Shown one piece after another: positions 1 to 10,545 of a DNA stretch of 64,000 nucleotides. Made by a program: the position numbers and the translations under genes. How positions within the stretch are numbered: position 1 is the stretch's first letter; every line of letters starts with the position of its first letter. A model generated the notes under the pieces. That model was not told where the DNA came from. It did no database searches and was given only the letters and a program-made list of their open reading frames with translations. This DNA is from Gordionus sp. m RMFG-2023 (lineage: Eukaryota > Nematomorpha > Gordioida > Chordodea > Parachordodidae): NCBI RefSeq assembly GCF_954871325.1, contig NC_088775.1, forward strand, positions 36,123,561 to 36,187,560, read 5' to 3'.

Positions 1-261
1 AATATTCTTCGATTTCTTCTCCGTCTAAATTTGGCATAATGTATGATTTCCTTAATATAAAATATTTAAATTAAATTAACTATTTATTATATAATCAAAT
101 CCATTGTAAAACCTTGTAACAAGACTTAGTAGTATAGCTAAAAATGTCTTTACAAATAAACGAGGGTGCTTTAATGACCAAAATTTTGAAAATATTTTAT
201 TACTGAAATAAATAATTATTTATAATCATATATTTCGATTTCCATATATTAAATTAAAATC

Positions 262-326
262 TAGTGTTGTTAAACGGCTTGAGCCGATTTTTTTAAAAGC
301 TGAAAACGAGCTGTTTAACAACAATA
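262..326. mobile_element. 65-bp foldback MITE, hAT-like
   Basis: A minimal element that begins TAGTGTTGTTAAACGGC and ends with a near-perfect inverse, GTTTAACAACAATA. An exact 8-bp direct repeat, TTAAAATC, lies on both sides (254-261 and 327-334), which is the size expected of hAT target duplications. It consists of almost nothing but its two inverted ends. It belongs to the same family as 13931-14150 and 53983-54185, and has no coding capacity. Confidence 0.75.
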
Positions 327-448
327 TTAAAATCTAAAAATCATTATTTTAGTTATATTTTGATAAATATGATAAAGAGTCAATATTTTTAGTTCATTTC
401 ATTAATTTTTATAAAGAATCTAATTTAAGATTATACAAACTATATTAG

Positions 449-896
449 TAGTGTTTGCAAAAGTCCGGTCGGACGTCGGGCCGACGGTCCGGTCCAAGTC
501 GGTCCCCATGCTCTTGTGTCTAATGGGACGGTCCGGTTCCACAACACGGTTCTGTGTTCCGGTCCGATTGAAGACCGATTAAAGAAAATAAAAGTTTACA
601 ATACTATGATTAAATTAAATTTATGGAAATGATTGAATACATAAATCCTAATATTAAAGTGTTCACTTATAATACCTTTCGAAAAAAAAAATTCTAAACA
701 ATTACCTAAGTAAAATGAGTCATGTTATATTCATACTAGCAAAATTGCCAGGAAAAACTTTTGTAGCTTAATAAAAAAAATTATATGGGACCGACCGGAC
801 CGAACCGATAGTCACACGGTCCGGTCTCATTTGACTTAACGGTCCATTATTCCGATCTTATTTTAGAAAAAAGGGACCGGACCATTGCAAACACTA
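449..896. mobile_element. GC-cored foldback MITE (TAGTGTTTGCAA ends)
   Basis: Terminal inverted repeats TAGTGTTTGCAA lead on both sides into GGTCCGGTC-type GC-rich tracts; the middle is AT-rich. The flanking octamers TATATTAG (441-448) and TATATAAG (897-904) match at 7 of 8 positions, consistent with a slightly decayed 8-bp target duplication. No coding potential is seen. Confidence 0.7.
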
Positions 897-2039
897 TATA
901 TAAGAGTATAATAAAAATTGTATCTATATCTAGATAAATTTTCAGACGATGTATCCGTATCTAGATCCATTTAAAAAGTATCTATTAACAACTCTGATAT
1001 AATTGATTATTGAGTAGGTATTTTATATTTAACATGTATATTTTATTTTATAGTGCTATATATAACTATATTTAATACAAGATATATATGTGCAATGAAT
1101 ATGAATTTAAATAATCAATTTAAAACAAAATATATAAGTATGATGTCATACTATTATTTTTTTAAAAATGTAAATAGTTAGTTATAAAAATCATATAATT
1201 TGAAGAAACCATTTAAGGGAACAAATGAGGCCGTTATAAATGAATGCCCACGAGGCCGTATCGTATCGTAACGAGTCCACCCCCTGCCGGCGCGGTTTAA
1301 ATTTTTTAAATTATTAAGCCCGAACTAAATTATTTTTATAAAATAGGTCTCGGGCCAGGAATGTTTAATATATTAACTTGTAGTTATAAAGAATATTTGA
1401 GCAACCTAATTTAGCTAGTATACTCATGTTCTGAATAAATTTTTTCACTCATAATAGCGATGGCACACTATTTCTACATAATTATAATTTTTAACTTAAA
1501 TCTGAATAAATTTTTTCACTTTAAATGGCGATGGTACACTATTTCTACATAATTATAATTTTAAAAATTATTAATCAAAAGTAAATTTTTGCTGAAAAGT
1601 CGGCTAGAGCAACTCCTGAGCCAACTCATATGGCTTATTGAGCCAGCTTGTATCTGAGTAATTTTTCTACTCAAAAACTGGCTGAGTTCGGTTTAGCCCT
1701 TTTACAACACTAATATTTTATTACGTAAAAACAAAGGTACAACAAGGTAAAAAAAATATATTTAATTAAATCATTCGTTAAAAATTTTTATGCTAATTTT
1801 ACGTATTTTATATATTAAAAAAAATTTACTTGATGATGTACTTATGCGATAGGTTTTGTTACACAAAGTACATTTTCTATTCCCTTTTCTTGGTGTATCC
1901 AAAAAAATTTTTTTGCCACAAGGATCATTGGAAGATTTCAGCGGAACCAAACTTTGATCTAATATCTTTTTAAAAAAAATATCATTTGTATGATTTATAT
2001 ATAAGTCAGGATTTAATGGTCACTTTAGCTAACTGCAAT
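897..2039. other. AT-rich intergenic stretch with small repeat remnants
   Basis: No gene is recognised. A short GC-rich patch at about 1240-1365 contains GGCCGTATCG and CTCGGGCC motifs like the GC-cored MITEs. At about 1596-1716 a decayed foldback ends in ACAACACTAA, matching the TAGTGTTGTT family end. The rest is low-complexity A/T. Confidence 0.5.
1431..1562. repeat. Tandem duplication, about 65-70 bp x 2
   Basis: Two adjacent copies start with CTGAATAAATTTTTTCACT and share the stretch around GGCACACTATTTCTACATAA. They differ by a few substitutions. This looks like a simple local duplication and is not assigned to a mobile family. Confidence 0.7.
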
Positions 2040-2126
2040 TAGAGACCTTCATGGGTCGGGCCGGCCCACGGCATTATAAATTTTCTAGAGGGCCTGGGCC
2101 GGGATCTAGACCCATGAAGGTCTCTA
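2040..2126. mobile_element. 87-bp foldback MITE with 18-bp perfect TIRs
   Basis: Both ends carry TAGAGACCTTCATGGGTC and its exact reverse complement. The core is GC-rich (GGGCCGGCCC, GGCCTGGGCC). The flanking octamers ACTGCAAT and ACTTAAAT match at 6 of 8 positions, suggesting an old 8-bp target duplication. The remaining body is only about 50 bp. It is a member of the TAGAG-type GC-cored group. Confidence 0.7.
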
Positions 2127-2603
2127 ACTTAAATATAATTTTACCTGAAAATCTTCACCAAATTGAGAATGACTTGAATTTTCAAATGGGGAATCGTATA
2201 AAAAAGATAGAATGTCAGATGGAGAGGAATCCATAATAAAAAGTAAAAAAATTTTTTTTTAATTTATAAGAGTAAGGAAAAAATATTATATTTTAAAAGT
2301 AATAAAAATATTATATTTTTTGAAATAATTTTGACGGGTTTCGTTTTGTTAAACCAAACCTTTAAATTAATAATACCCCCATGTGGGATTAAAAAAAATT
2401 TTCTATACCAGCGATAATAAAATGACGGTTTATGGTATGGATAAAAAGGGAAGATTTGAAATGTAATTTTGTTATTTATTAAAAATAAGTCATAAAAAAA
2501 ATATAAATTGAATAAAATGATTATTTTTTTGTTGACCATTTTTATTTAAAAGAAAGGAAAAAAAGAAATGTGTGTTTTGAGATAAATAGTTACAATAGGT
2601 CAT

Positions 2604-3017
2604 TGTAACATTTTGATGTTTTTAGAAGGATTGAGAGATTAAAATCGTTGTCAAATAAGAAAGGTTAAAAGATACTAAATCTTTATTAAATCATAAGTTA
2701 AAAATATAATCAAACTAAATTAATTTAAAAAAATTAAAATAATAAAAATTAAAATAATAAAAATTAAAATAAAAAAATTAAGTTCGTAACATCATCATCT
2801 CTGTTTATACAAATATCCTCGAATATATATATACTTTTCTATATTTCATTTACATAATGTTTTACAAACAAACTGAAAAAATCTTGAACTTTAATTTGAA
2901 TAATCATTCTTTTTTATTCCTCTTTCTTTAAATCATTTGCATTCGAAATTTAATTCTTTTTTCTTGAGTAGATTTGAATATCCTTCGGCTTTGTAATTTG
3001 GTTTAACAATTACAACA
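2604..3017 (-). repeat. LTR (left) of the short LTR element
   Basis: TG...CA bounded repeat of 414 bp. It includes an A/T-rich microsatellite-like patch of AAAATTAAAAT units at about 2725-2780, partly different in length from the right copy. Confidence 0.85.
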
Positions 3018-3861
3018 CCCTTCCACTTAGATTAGTCCCACCATTCTGCGAGTAAGGCATGGTTCCCGATACATTCTTCTAGCTCCTTTAATTATATCTC
3101 GTTTTACTCCCACATTATCCTAGTCTTTGCTTGTTTCTAACGGTTTCTAGTAACTAATGACGGTAAACCACTAACGATGGTTTCCACGACTTCTTGTTCG
3201 ATTTTTTATCTTATACTAAATTTTTGATAAGCAATTTGCTATAATTTGTCAACGATTAACGATAGCATCCTGGTTTCTTGTCAATATATCCACTTTGCCT
3301 TAAGATCTCTTATACGATAATGATTTCTTGTATCTTTTGATAAAATCCGATCTCTAATTGAGCTCGATTGCGGCATATATTTTCTAATGACGAAAAGCCG
3401 TTTCTCTTTATGAAGATTTTTTGGTTAATCAACAACCTGATATTTTGCTAAATATTATCAACTTAAATAACCGTCAACCGTATATCTTTAATAAAAATTT
3501 ATAACGAAATTGTTTTAGCTACATCGATCACTTGTACGTATAACGATCTCTTGTGACGCATTCTTTTTAGCTAAACGACTAATTCTCCGAAATACGACCA
3601 TTAATATTGATACCATTGTTTTATTGCTCTCATTCTTTGTCTTAGTGTCGATAGTCATCTCATACATCCCCTTCCCCCTTTATTTAGAATCTCTTTTCAG
3701 AGTTAATTAGACTGACTTTTGATCTTCTAAAGCCTGGATCAATCGCTGTAAGGCACCTCTGTATCAATATGGTATTGATATTTATATTGCTAAGGCTAGT
3801 GGGAGAGTTAATTAGACTGAATTGTTGAAATTACCCTGTCGCCTCCACTCTCCAACATCAT

Positions 3862-4249
3862 TGTAACATTTTGCGGAAATAAGGAAAGGTAGAACTAAAA
3901 TGATACTAACTCTTTATTAAATAATAAGTTAAAATTATAATCAAACTAAATTAATTAAAAAAAAATTAAAATAATAAAAAATTAAAATAAAAAAATTATA
4001 ATTAAAAAATTAAGTTCGTAACATCATCATCTCTGTTTATACAAATATCCTCGAATATATATAAACTTTTCTATATTTCATTTACATAATGTTTTACAAA
4101 CAAACTGAAAAAATCTTGAACTTTAATTTGAATAATCATTCTTTTTTATTCCTCTTTCTTTAAATCATTTGCATTCGAAATTTAATTCTTTTTTCTTGAG
4201 TAGATTTGAATATCCTTCGGCTTTGTAATTTGGTTTAACAATTACAACA
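3862..4249 (-). repeat. LTR (right) of the short LTR element
   Basis: TG...CA bounded repeat of 388 bp, highly similar to 2604-3017 over its last 230 bp and more diverged in its first 130 bp. It is followed directly by the GTCAT target duplication. Confidence 0.85.
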
Positions 4250-4254
4250 GTCAT

Positions 4255-5008
4255 ATTGAAAAGTGATTTGGTTTTTTGCTTTTTTTTAAACATATTTTTT
4301 TAAATTTAATTCGAGCCGTGCATGTGTTTGTTTTGTTGTGAGTATATATATAAATTTGATTGTCTTTTTTTTATTTTTTTTAAAAAATATGAAATGAATC
4401 CTTTGACTTTGTATTAATTAAAATTTATAATGAAAATAAACAATTCATCAATCTGGATGATTAATATATAATTTAAAAAAATTAATAATTTATTGTGATT
4501 TTATTTTTAGTTTATTTTTAGTTTATCAAAGATTAACTGTCAATGCAGGGTAAAAGAAACCCCCATTTTTCTCAAAAAAAAGAAGATATATATATATATA
4601 GAATAATACCACATTACAATTGGCCAAACTACCCCTTCTACCATATATTTTCTTTTAAATTTCTAAAAATCTACTACCACACATTTTTTAAAAAGACAGA
4701 AAAAAATGGCTAATTTGTTAGTGAAAAAAAATATCAGATTTTACTTCGATTTTTATTTATTAATGTTGATCTTGATCTTTATATTTATAGATCAATAATT
4801 ACATCTAAACTTCCTTAAAGATATTCTCTAAAGACTATCATTTATATGTGTGAAGCGGTATTAATAATGTCTAAAAATTAGAAATGACTTATACTCTCAT
4901 TTTTTATATTTAAATTAGACAGGTTTAAGGTTTTATTTCTTTAAACAAACAATCGTTGCCAAAAATACGTATTTCCTGATGACAACCCCCCATGTATAAT
5001 ATACCTAT
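4255..5008. other. AT-rich stretch, no gene seen
   Basis: Low-complexity A/T sequence with a short TATATA run near 4589. I find no exon-like segment on either strand. Confidence 0.4.
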
Positions 5009-5105
5009 TAGAGATCTGCAAAGTTAGGCCCGGCCCGTAGCTTGGGTGTTTTTTTAAAAATTTTCGGGCCCTGGTCGGGTATATTTAAAAAAATCAGGTC
5101 TCCGA
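5009..5105. mobile_element. GC-cored MITE remnant (TAGAGATCTGCAAA end)
   Basis: It starts TAGAGATCTGCAAAGTTAGG, the same start as the element at 20483, and has a core of GGCCCGGCCC and GGGCCCTGG motifs. Its right end is decayed (CAGGTCTCC). It abuts the hAT 3' coding end at 5106, as a related element does at 57249-57650. Confidence 0.55.
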
Positions 5106-5503
5106 AAAACATACCAAGAAGTACAACATCTGAAAGTAGATTTAAAGGTTTGATCTTTTGAATATTCATAGGCATTTGACAACAAGCAAGAATGAGATAA
5201 TTGAAAAATTAGCTCAATCACAACGAAGATTGGATTTTACATTGTAAATATATAACATACAAAATGCAATTATTTCTAAGAAACTTTTTGTGTAAAGGCT
5301 CAAAAAATTCAAATTTCTATTTTGGGTCATTTAAGTGATTTTTTACATATAATTTTTTTATAATTCACATTAATTTAAAATTGTGTATTAGAAATAGTTA
5401 TTAGTCCTGATAAATTTATGCTTGATATTTTTAAAAAACAATAATATTTCTTCAAAATTTATTATCCCCCCCCTCCAGACCGAATTCCCGCGTACGCGCC
5501 TGA
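5106..5503 (+). pseudogene. 3' end of a ZMYM1-like hAT transposon
   Basis: The plus strand encodes a fragment of the C-terminal hAT dimerisation region (frame includes LNIHRHLTTS-like and SQRRLDFTL segments, partly degraded), then a 3' untranslated tail. It finishes with CCCGCGTACGCGCCTG, the inverse of the 5' terminal repeat CAGGCGCGTACGC seen at 13526. The same C-terminus and tail recur at 57650-58015 with high identity. The 5' part of this copy is missing. This is a plain DNA transposon fragment and not functional. Confidence 0.75.
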
Positions 5504-5609
5504 GTCGATATATTTGGTATAATATGGGATTCAAATCATATTACTTATATTTAAAGAGCAATAACTATTGTTCTAGTAATCTTCAGTTTAAGATTCTAAA
5601 AATATTAGC

Positions 5610-6564
5610 TAAAGGGTTGTTAAACGGCTCGATTTGATCCGATTTTTATCACATCCAATATTTTAAGAAAAATATTGTCTAAACCTCTAGATTTTTCTGA
5701 TAGATGTTTAAATTAAAGGTCAGCAACAGGCGAGTTATCTCATGCCAGCCTATGCCCGGCTATAAAAAATTATTTTAAATATTTTAACATCCTTACAATA
5801 TATTTTTTTAACTATTTAATTTAAAAAAATTCGAAAAAACTTAAAAATGACGATTATGACAATTCACTTTTCTAAGCTACATATTTACTGAAAATTTAAT
5901 TTAACATGTTTACAATATTTATTTTTACCTATTTGCTTCAAAAAAATTCGAAAAAATTTAAAGATGACGATTATGACAAATTTTAACGCAAGCCGACCCA
6001 GCAAGCCGACCCAGCAAGCCGACTTATCAAGCCGACCCAGCAAGCCGACCCAACAAGTTGACCCAACAAGCCGACCCAGCAAGCCGACCCAACAAGCCGA
6101 CCCAACAAGCCGACCCAGAAAGCCGACCCATCAAGCCGACCCAGCAAGCCGACCCAACAAGCCGACCCAGCAAGCCGACCCAGCAAGCCGACCCAGCAAG
6201 CCGACCCAACAAGTTGACCCAACAAGCCGACCCAGCAAGCCGACCCAGCAAGCCGACCCAGCAAGCCGACCCAACAAGCCGACCCAGCAAGCCGACCCAA
6301 CAAGCCGACCCAGCAAGCCGACCCAGCAAGCCGACCCAGCAAGCCGACCCAACAAGCCGACCCAGCAAGCCGACCCAACAAGCCGACCCAGCAAGCCGAC
6401 CCAGCAAGCCGACCCAACAAGCCGACCAAATGGGTCGGCTCAACAGGCCCATTGGGTCGGGTTGGGTCGTGGTCGATTTTTCAACCCTGGCTCAGGGTTA
6501 AGCAGATTTCTACGACTTCGGCTCGGGTTGTGGGTAGTAAAAAACCAACCATTTAACAACACTA
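5610..6564. mobile_element. Foldback MITE expanded by an internal minisatellite
   Basis: The left side reads GGGTTGTTAAACGGCTCGA and the right end reads ATTTAACAACACTA, the inverted ends of the TAGTGTTGTTAAACGG family seen at 262 and 13931. Inside are two copies of an approximately 118-bp AT-rich unit (5823-5983) containing ATGACGATTATGACAA, then the 13-bp minisatellite. The first bases of the left end are altered and no clear target duplication is found. Confidence 0.6.
5988..6428. repeat. 13-bp GC-rich minisatellite, about 33 units
   Basis: The repeating unit is CAAGCCGACCCAG, with common variants in which the last G becomes A or GCC becomes GTT. Because 13 is not a multiple of 3, the array has no stops in several frames on both strands, giving long artefactual ORFs with 13-residue periodicity (for example SRPSKPTQQADPT). 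I do not regard any of these as genes. The array lies within a foldback element and is far more GC-rich than its surroundings. Confidence 0.9.
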
Positions 6565-6851
6565 GGCCTATATTTAAAAATATTCTATAAATTGAAAGAG
6601 ATTTTTATATTGAGTACATCCCTGCTTATAAATTGCAAAATTAAAAAAAGATGAGGCAATTACAAATTCATTTTGTAACATAAGTATCAAGCATATAAAA
6701 AAATATTTAAATAAAAAAGATGAGCAATTACAAATTCATTTTGTTATAATCATCTATATCTTAAGGTAGTTTTACAACCCTTATTCTGATATTTATATAG
6801 ATTCTATGTTTTTCACAAAATACAATACTTTAACCAGTTTATAAAATTATG
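6565..6851. other. AT-rich stretch with a short local duplication
   Basis: Two copies of an approximately 35-bp segment containing GCAATTACAAATTCATTTTG (about 6655 and 6726). No gene seen. Confidence 0.4.
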
Positions 6852-7160
6852 TTAAATAGTGTAAATATACCTTTCAACTAATTTATCATATGTCTTGTTG
6901 ATTCCAAAATGACCTGATAATGACATTTCTGTGATATTTGTGTCACATCCTCCATGGAATGAAACTAAAATATTATGTTGTTGACTAATGAGTGAGATTA
7001 CCTCAGCATTATGTAGGTGATGGTAGAGTTTGCCATTCTTTAAGGAAAACTTGGCACATTTAACTCTAAGGTTTCTTTTCAACCCATGATCTCCGATATA
7101 GGAGGTTGGGTAAGTTTTGGATTTAAGGTAATTATAAACATTGACAATATTGATATTCAC
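6852..7160 (-). pseudogene. Ginger/gypsy-like integrase HHCC exon fragment
   Basis: The minus-strand frame reads like the N-terminal zinc-binding module of an integrase: a YLKSKTYP segment, a KNGKLYHH segment, and then FHGG...GHFGINKT with the two expected histidines. The reading ends LVER and is followed by GTATAT. This is the same position at which the Ginger transposase at 24509 ends an exon after GGHLGINKT...IAEK followed by GTAAAA. That shared donor position argues for a second Ginger-family fragment and against a gypsy element. The catalytic DDE part is not found downstream. A gypsy-derived host gene such as GIN1 is an alternative. Confidence 0.6.
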
Positions 7161-7214
7161 TATTTTATATATTTATAATATAATAATGATAATATTTACT
7201 TGAAATTTTGAAAA

Positions 7215-7402
7215 TTTGAAATTTACGGAATACGGAATAAAGCGCATACGCCCTCTCAACGTTGTAGGTACAACAGAGCTACGCTAGGTTTTCCTCATTT
7301 CCATCTAATTGGAAGATTTAAGTTAGGTATAAAGTAAAATATGAGGAGCCCTTCACACGTTTGTGGGCAAGCCGCACGTACTTGTACGCATAGTTCATAA
7401 AC
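7215..7402 (+). repeat. Unassigned interspersed repeat, copy 1
   Basis: It shares ACAACAGAGCTACGCTAGGT, CATTTCCATCTAATTGGAA and GGCAAGCCGCACGTACTTGT with minus-strand copies at 14515-14812 and 35430-35722. The conserved CGTACTTGTACG segment can form a hairpin. The family is not recognised; it could be a SINE or an internal part of a larger element. Confidence 0.65.
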
Positions 7403-7689
7403 TATTATTTAAGTCAATCTATACAAACAAGATTAATAAAATTAAAATTCGATAAATTTAATTTGGAAAATCAAAATTAATATCAAAAATTAAATTTATA
7501 AGAATTTCAGTAATAAAAAAAAACAGTATGATCATATAACTCTCCCTATCAATTAACATTGTAATTAAGATTTTTGTTATTAATTAACTCCCTCCTTAAC
7601 ACTGTTTATCAAAGGGGGAGTTAATCTATCATAGTTACAACTTAACTCAGAGGTATGTGATAAGGGGAGTTAATTAATCACTCTACACC

Positions 7690-8815
7690 GGAAGTAAATG
7701 ATAGTATAAGCATTGATAGAGAGAAGGCCTTAGTGCGTTCTCTGTCTTATATTTTAAAAGGAGGTCCTACCAATTGGGAGGATTTGAAAACCAATACGGC
7801 GAATGACAAAGTTCTAGGTCAGATAAAGTTAAGTCTAACAGGAGATAAACCTTGGAAAAACAAATATGATGCATATAAAAAAATACAAAAAGAATTATCA
7901 ATTGTTGATGATTGTATTATGAGGGGAAACAGGGCCGTAATTTCTTATAAATTACGGAGTAAAATTATGAAATTATTGCACGCCGGTCATCAAGGTCGAG
8001 ACAAGATGAAATCTTGGGCTCGAGAATATGTATAGTGGCCTGGTATGGGTAAAGATATTGAACGGATTACCAGGAAATGCGTTCCTTGTAATGCCTGTGC
8101 CCCTATGCCCCGTAAAGAGGTAGGGCAGTTTTGGCCTAAATCAAAGAAACCTTGGGAACGTATCCACATCGATTTCTTTGATCTTGATAAAAAAACATAT
8201 TTTTTAGTGGTAGACTCGTATTCTAAATGGATAGAATATGCAGAAGTACATGGATATACCACAAAAATTGTTGTTAAAAAATTAAGAGAATTATATGCTC
8301 GGTTCGGTTTTCCCGATACGATAGTGTCTGACGGGGGTCCCGCCTTTGTCTGTGAAGATTTTAAACAGTTTTGTGTTGAGTCACAGACAAAACATATTCT
8401 AGCTCCACCATATCATCCCAGCTCGAATGGACAAGCTGAGAGGATGGTAGCCATTGTTAAAAATTGGATCAAAAAGTCTGGAACCCATAAAGAGAAGGCT
8501 TACATGTCTCAATTATATTACCTCAATTCTCGCAATTGAGAGGGGGTTACGCCTCGAGTTATTTTTAGGTAGGCGAACAAGGGCCCTTTGGATTTCTTAA
8601 AACCAAAGAAGAAGAATATTACCTCAATGGAAGTAAAATTAGGGGTACGGTTTGCCGTGGGACAAAAAGTGTGGGCCCGATTGTTTGACAATCGGGCAAC
8701 CAAATGGGAAAAGGGTCGGGTCATATTGAACCGGGGTTTGAAATTGAGTGAAATTTTGTTAATAACAGGGGTGACCGTGATTCGTCATCACGATCATATA
8801 AGATTAAGATAAATA
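7690..8815 (+). mobile_element. Ty3/gypsy pol (integrase) remnant
   Basis: A fossil of an LTR retrotransposon. The readable parts, in order, are the integrase zinc-binding region (HAGHQG, CVPCNAC), a catalytic core with HIDFF, VSDGGPAF and SSNGQAERM motifs carrying the D, D and E residues, and a C-terminal region (FAVGQKVWAR). It belongs to Ty3/gypsy by these motifs. It is broken in several places, and no paired LTRs, gag or reverse transcriptase are seen beside it, so it looks like an old truncated copy. Confidence 0.8.
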
Positions 8816-9736
8816 GGAAGCGTCTTAATTTGTGATTTGGTTCATGTCAGTCAAGGTTCCGAATAAGTGGTCATATTCGTAATAATTCAGTATGCCCAGG
8901 TTTGGGGGTCAGTTTGATTAAAATTATAGCTCAATTTTGACAGGTTCATTAAAAGTTTTTCTTTTTACCATTTTAATGATATTGGAAAGTTTTTTTTCCG
9001 TGCATGGGTGGCTTTAAGGAATGTTCTTGAATCAGTGTAATTTTTTTGTAAATATGCTTATAAAATGGAAAGTTTTTGTTTTTAAATGTTATTAAAAAAA
9101 TGTTTCGTGATTGAATAGACAAGTTTTGTTTTTGTCTTTTATTAAATGAATAGAAAGTTTTTTTTTAAGGGTATTCAAATAGCTGGTGATATTAATATTG
9201 GTCAACTTAAACATTTGGTAAGAAGATGGTTGATATATTAAATATTTGTTCCTACCAGTTCTATGGTTGCAAAATTTTTCAATACTTATTTTTAAAAGTA
9301 GTAATGAATAATATTAATTTTGGGGGGATTCGCGTGAGTGTGTTAGAATGTTATGTTATTTGTTTCACTTGACGCTTACACCAGGGATATTGTAATAATA
9401 TTATTGAGAAAATTAAGGCACATGGAATAAATAGTTTTTGTTTTGATATAATGTGCTTTGCGTTGTAAATAGTGTGCATAAAAATAAGTTTTTTTTTGTG
9501 AATAAACATTATATATAGAAGGTTTTTCTATATTTTTAATCATAAAATTTTTCTTTAAAAAATAAATTAAATTAAATTTTTTTAGATTTTTCTAAATTTT
9601 AATCATAAAATTTTATATAAAAAGTAATTTTTCTTGGTGTAAAATTAAAATTTTTTTAAAAAAAGAAAAAAGAAGAAGTTTTTTTTTTAAATCTCCCGTT
9701 GCATCTTATATCCAAATATTCCAGACTATAAGTCAC
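8816..9736. other. AT-rich stretch, no gene seen
   Basis: T-rich low-complexity sequence with short local duplications around 9520-9640 (TTTTTCTATATTTTTAATCA-like units). It may include untranslated or LTR sequence of the preceding retroelement, but no repeat partner is found. Confidence 0.35.
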
Positions 9737-10300
9737 ATGGAAACTACCAGCCGCTTAATAGATCTGGGATCGTGTTACATTCAAGTCACCTTAATACCCA
9801 AGAACACCGGCATGACGATACAAGCACCGACGTCGCAAGATAATTCTATGATGTCCGGGGGGCTCCGTAAAAGAAAATGCTTCCATTGTCATAGCGATGA
9901 CCACATTCGGAGTCAGTGTCCAAACCTAGGTAGAGATGGACGACCGCCTCTAGCCCCGATCAATGACAATGCCATGGGACGATCGACCAAGCATTATCGA
10001 AGGAGAATGGTGGACTCAACGCAAGGGCCAGCTACATTTTCTCCTATGCGACCGGCTCCGTCGGCCAAAAGGGGTGCTCTAATTGGCACCTCCAGTGGTA
10101 GTTCTAGCAGCATATCAAACCCCCCTCCCTCATCGACAATATTCTTCAACGAGCTGTCGATAGTATTCACGGGCCTACTCCGACGACGTCCGCCTTTTCT
10201 GCGGAAGTCCCACGTATCGATGATATGGAGTTGTGGGAGAACCAATTGCTGTCGTGAGGACTCCCACCAAATCCGTTGCATCCCGGCCCTTGTTAAATAT
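9737..10300 (+). pseudogene. CCHC zinc-knuckle ORF, Gag-like
   Basis: An open frame of about 190 codons from ATG at 9737. Near residues 48-61 it has one zinc knuckle, CFHCHSDDHIRSQC (C-x2-C-x4-H-x4-C), followed by a Pro/Ser-rich low-complexity tail. Single CCHC knuckles of this kind are typical of nucleocapsid regions of retroelement Gag proteins, but also occur in some transposases and RNA-binding proteins. It lies downstream of the gypsy remnant with about 900 bp between, so a link is unproven. Treated as a likely retroelement fossil; age unknown. Confidence 0.45.
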
Positions 10301-10310
10301 ATATATATAT

Positions 10311-10545
10311 TTTTTTGGCGTGCCACAGCCTATAAAGGGGTGGCATGTCATAAATGATACCTTTTATAATAAAATGTCAATCAATTTATATATATATATA
10401 TGTATTTGTTTATCTAGTGTATATATTTTTTTTGGCGTTTGACAGCCTATAAAGGGGTGGCATGTCATAAATGATACCTTTTATAATAAAATGTCAATCA
10501 ATTTATATATATATATATGTATTTGTTTATCTAGTGTATATATTT
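10311..10545. repeat. 117-bp tandem duplication x 2
   Basis: Two adjacent, nearly identical copies, each with AGCCTATAAAGGGGTGGCAT and ATGATACCTTTTATAATAAA and ending in a TATATA run. They differ by only a few bases, so the duplication is recent. Confidence 0.85.

Larger units (their letters stand above)
2604..4249 (-). mobile_element. Short non-coding LTR retroelement (TRIM-like)
   Basis: Two long direct repeats of about 400 bp (2604-3017 and 3862-4249) flank an internal region of about 845 bp with no open frame. The repeats begin TG and end CA, and the whole unit lies between exact 5-bp duplications GTCAT (2599-2603 and 4250-4254). A purine tract next to the left repeat, read on the minus strand, suggests minus orientation. 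The two LTRs differ by several substitutions and indels, so it is clearly older than the element at 28220. It has no gag or pol of its own and would have depended on another element's proteins. Confidence 0.85.

Noticed and set aside
2264-2539. 91-codon minus-strand ORF rich in Phe, Ile and Asn
   Set aside because: Pure A/T composition, no motif, no splice context; a chance frame.
5964-6590. Long overlapping ORFs on both strands with SRPSKPTQQ-like or GLLGRLAGSA-like periodicity
   Set aside because: They are produced by the 13-bp minisatellite; the unit length is not a multiple of three and all frames cycle through the same codons.
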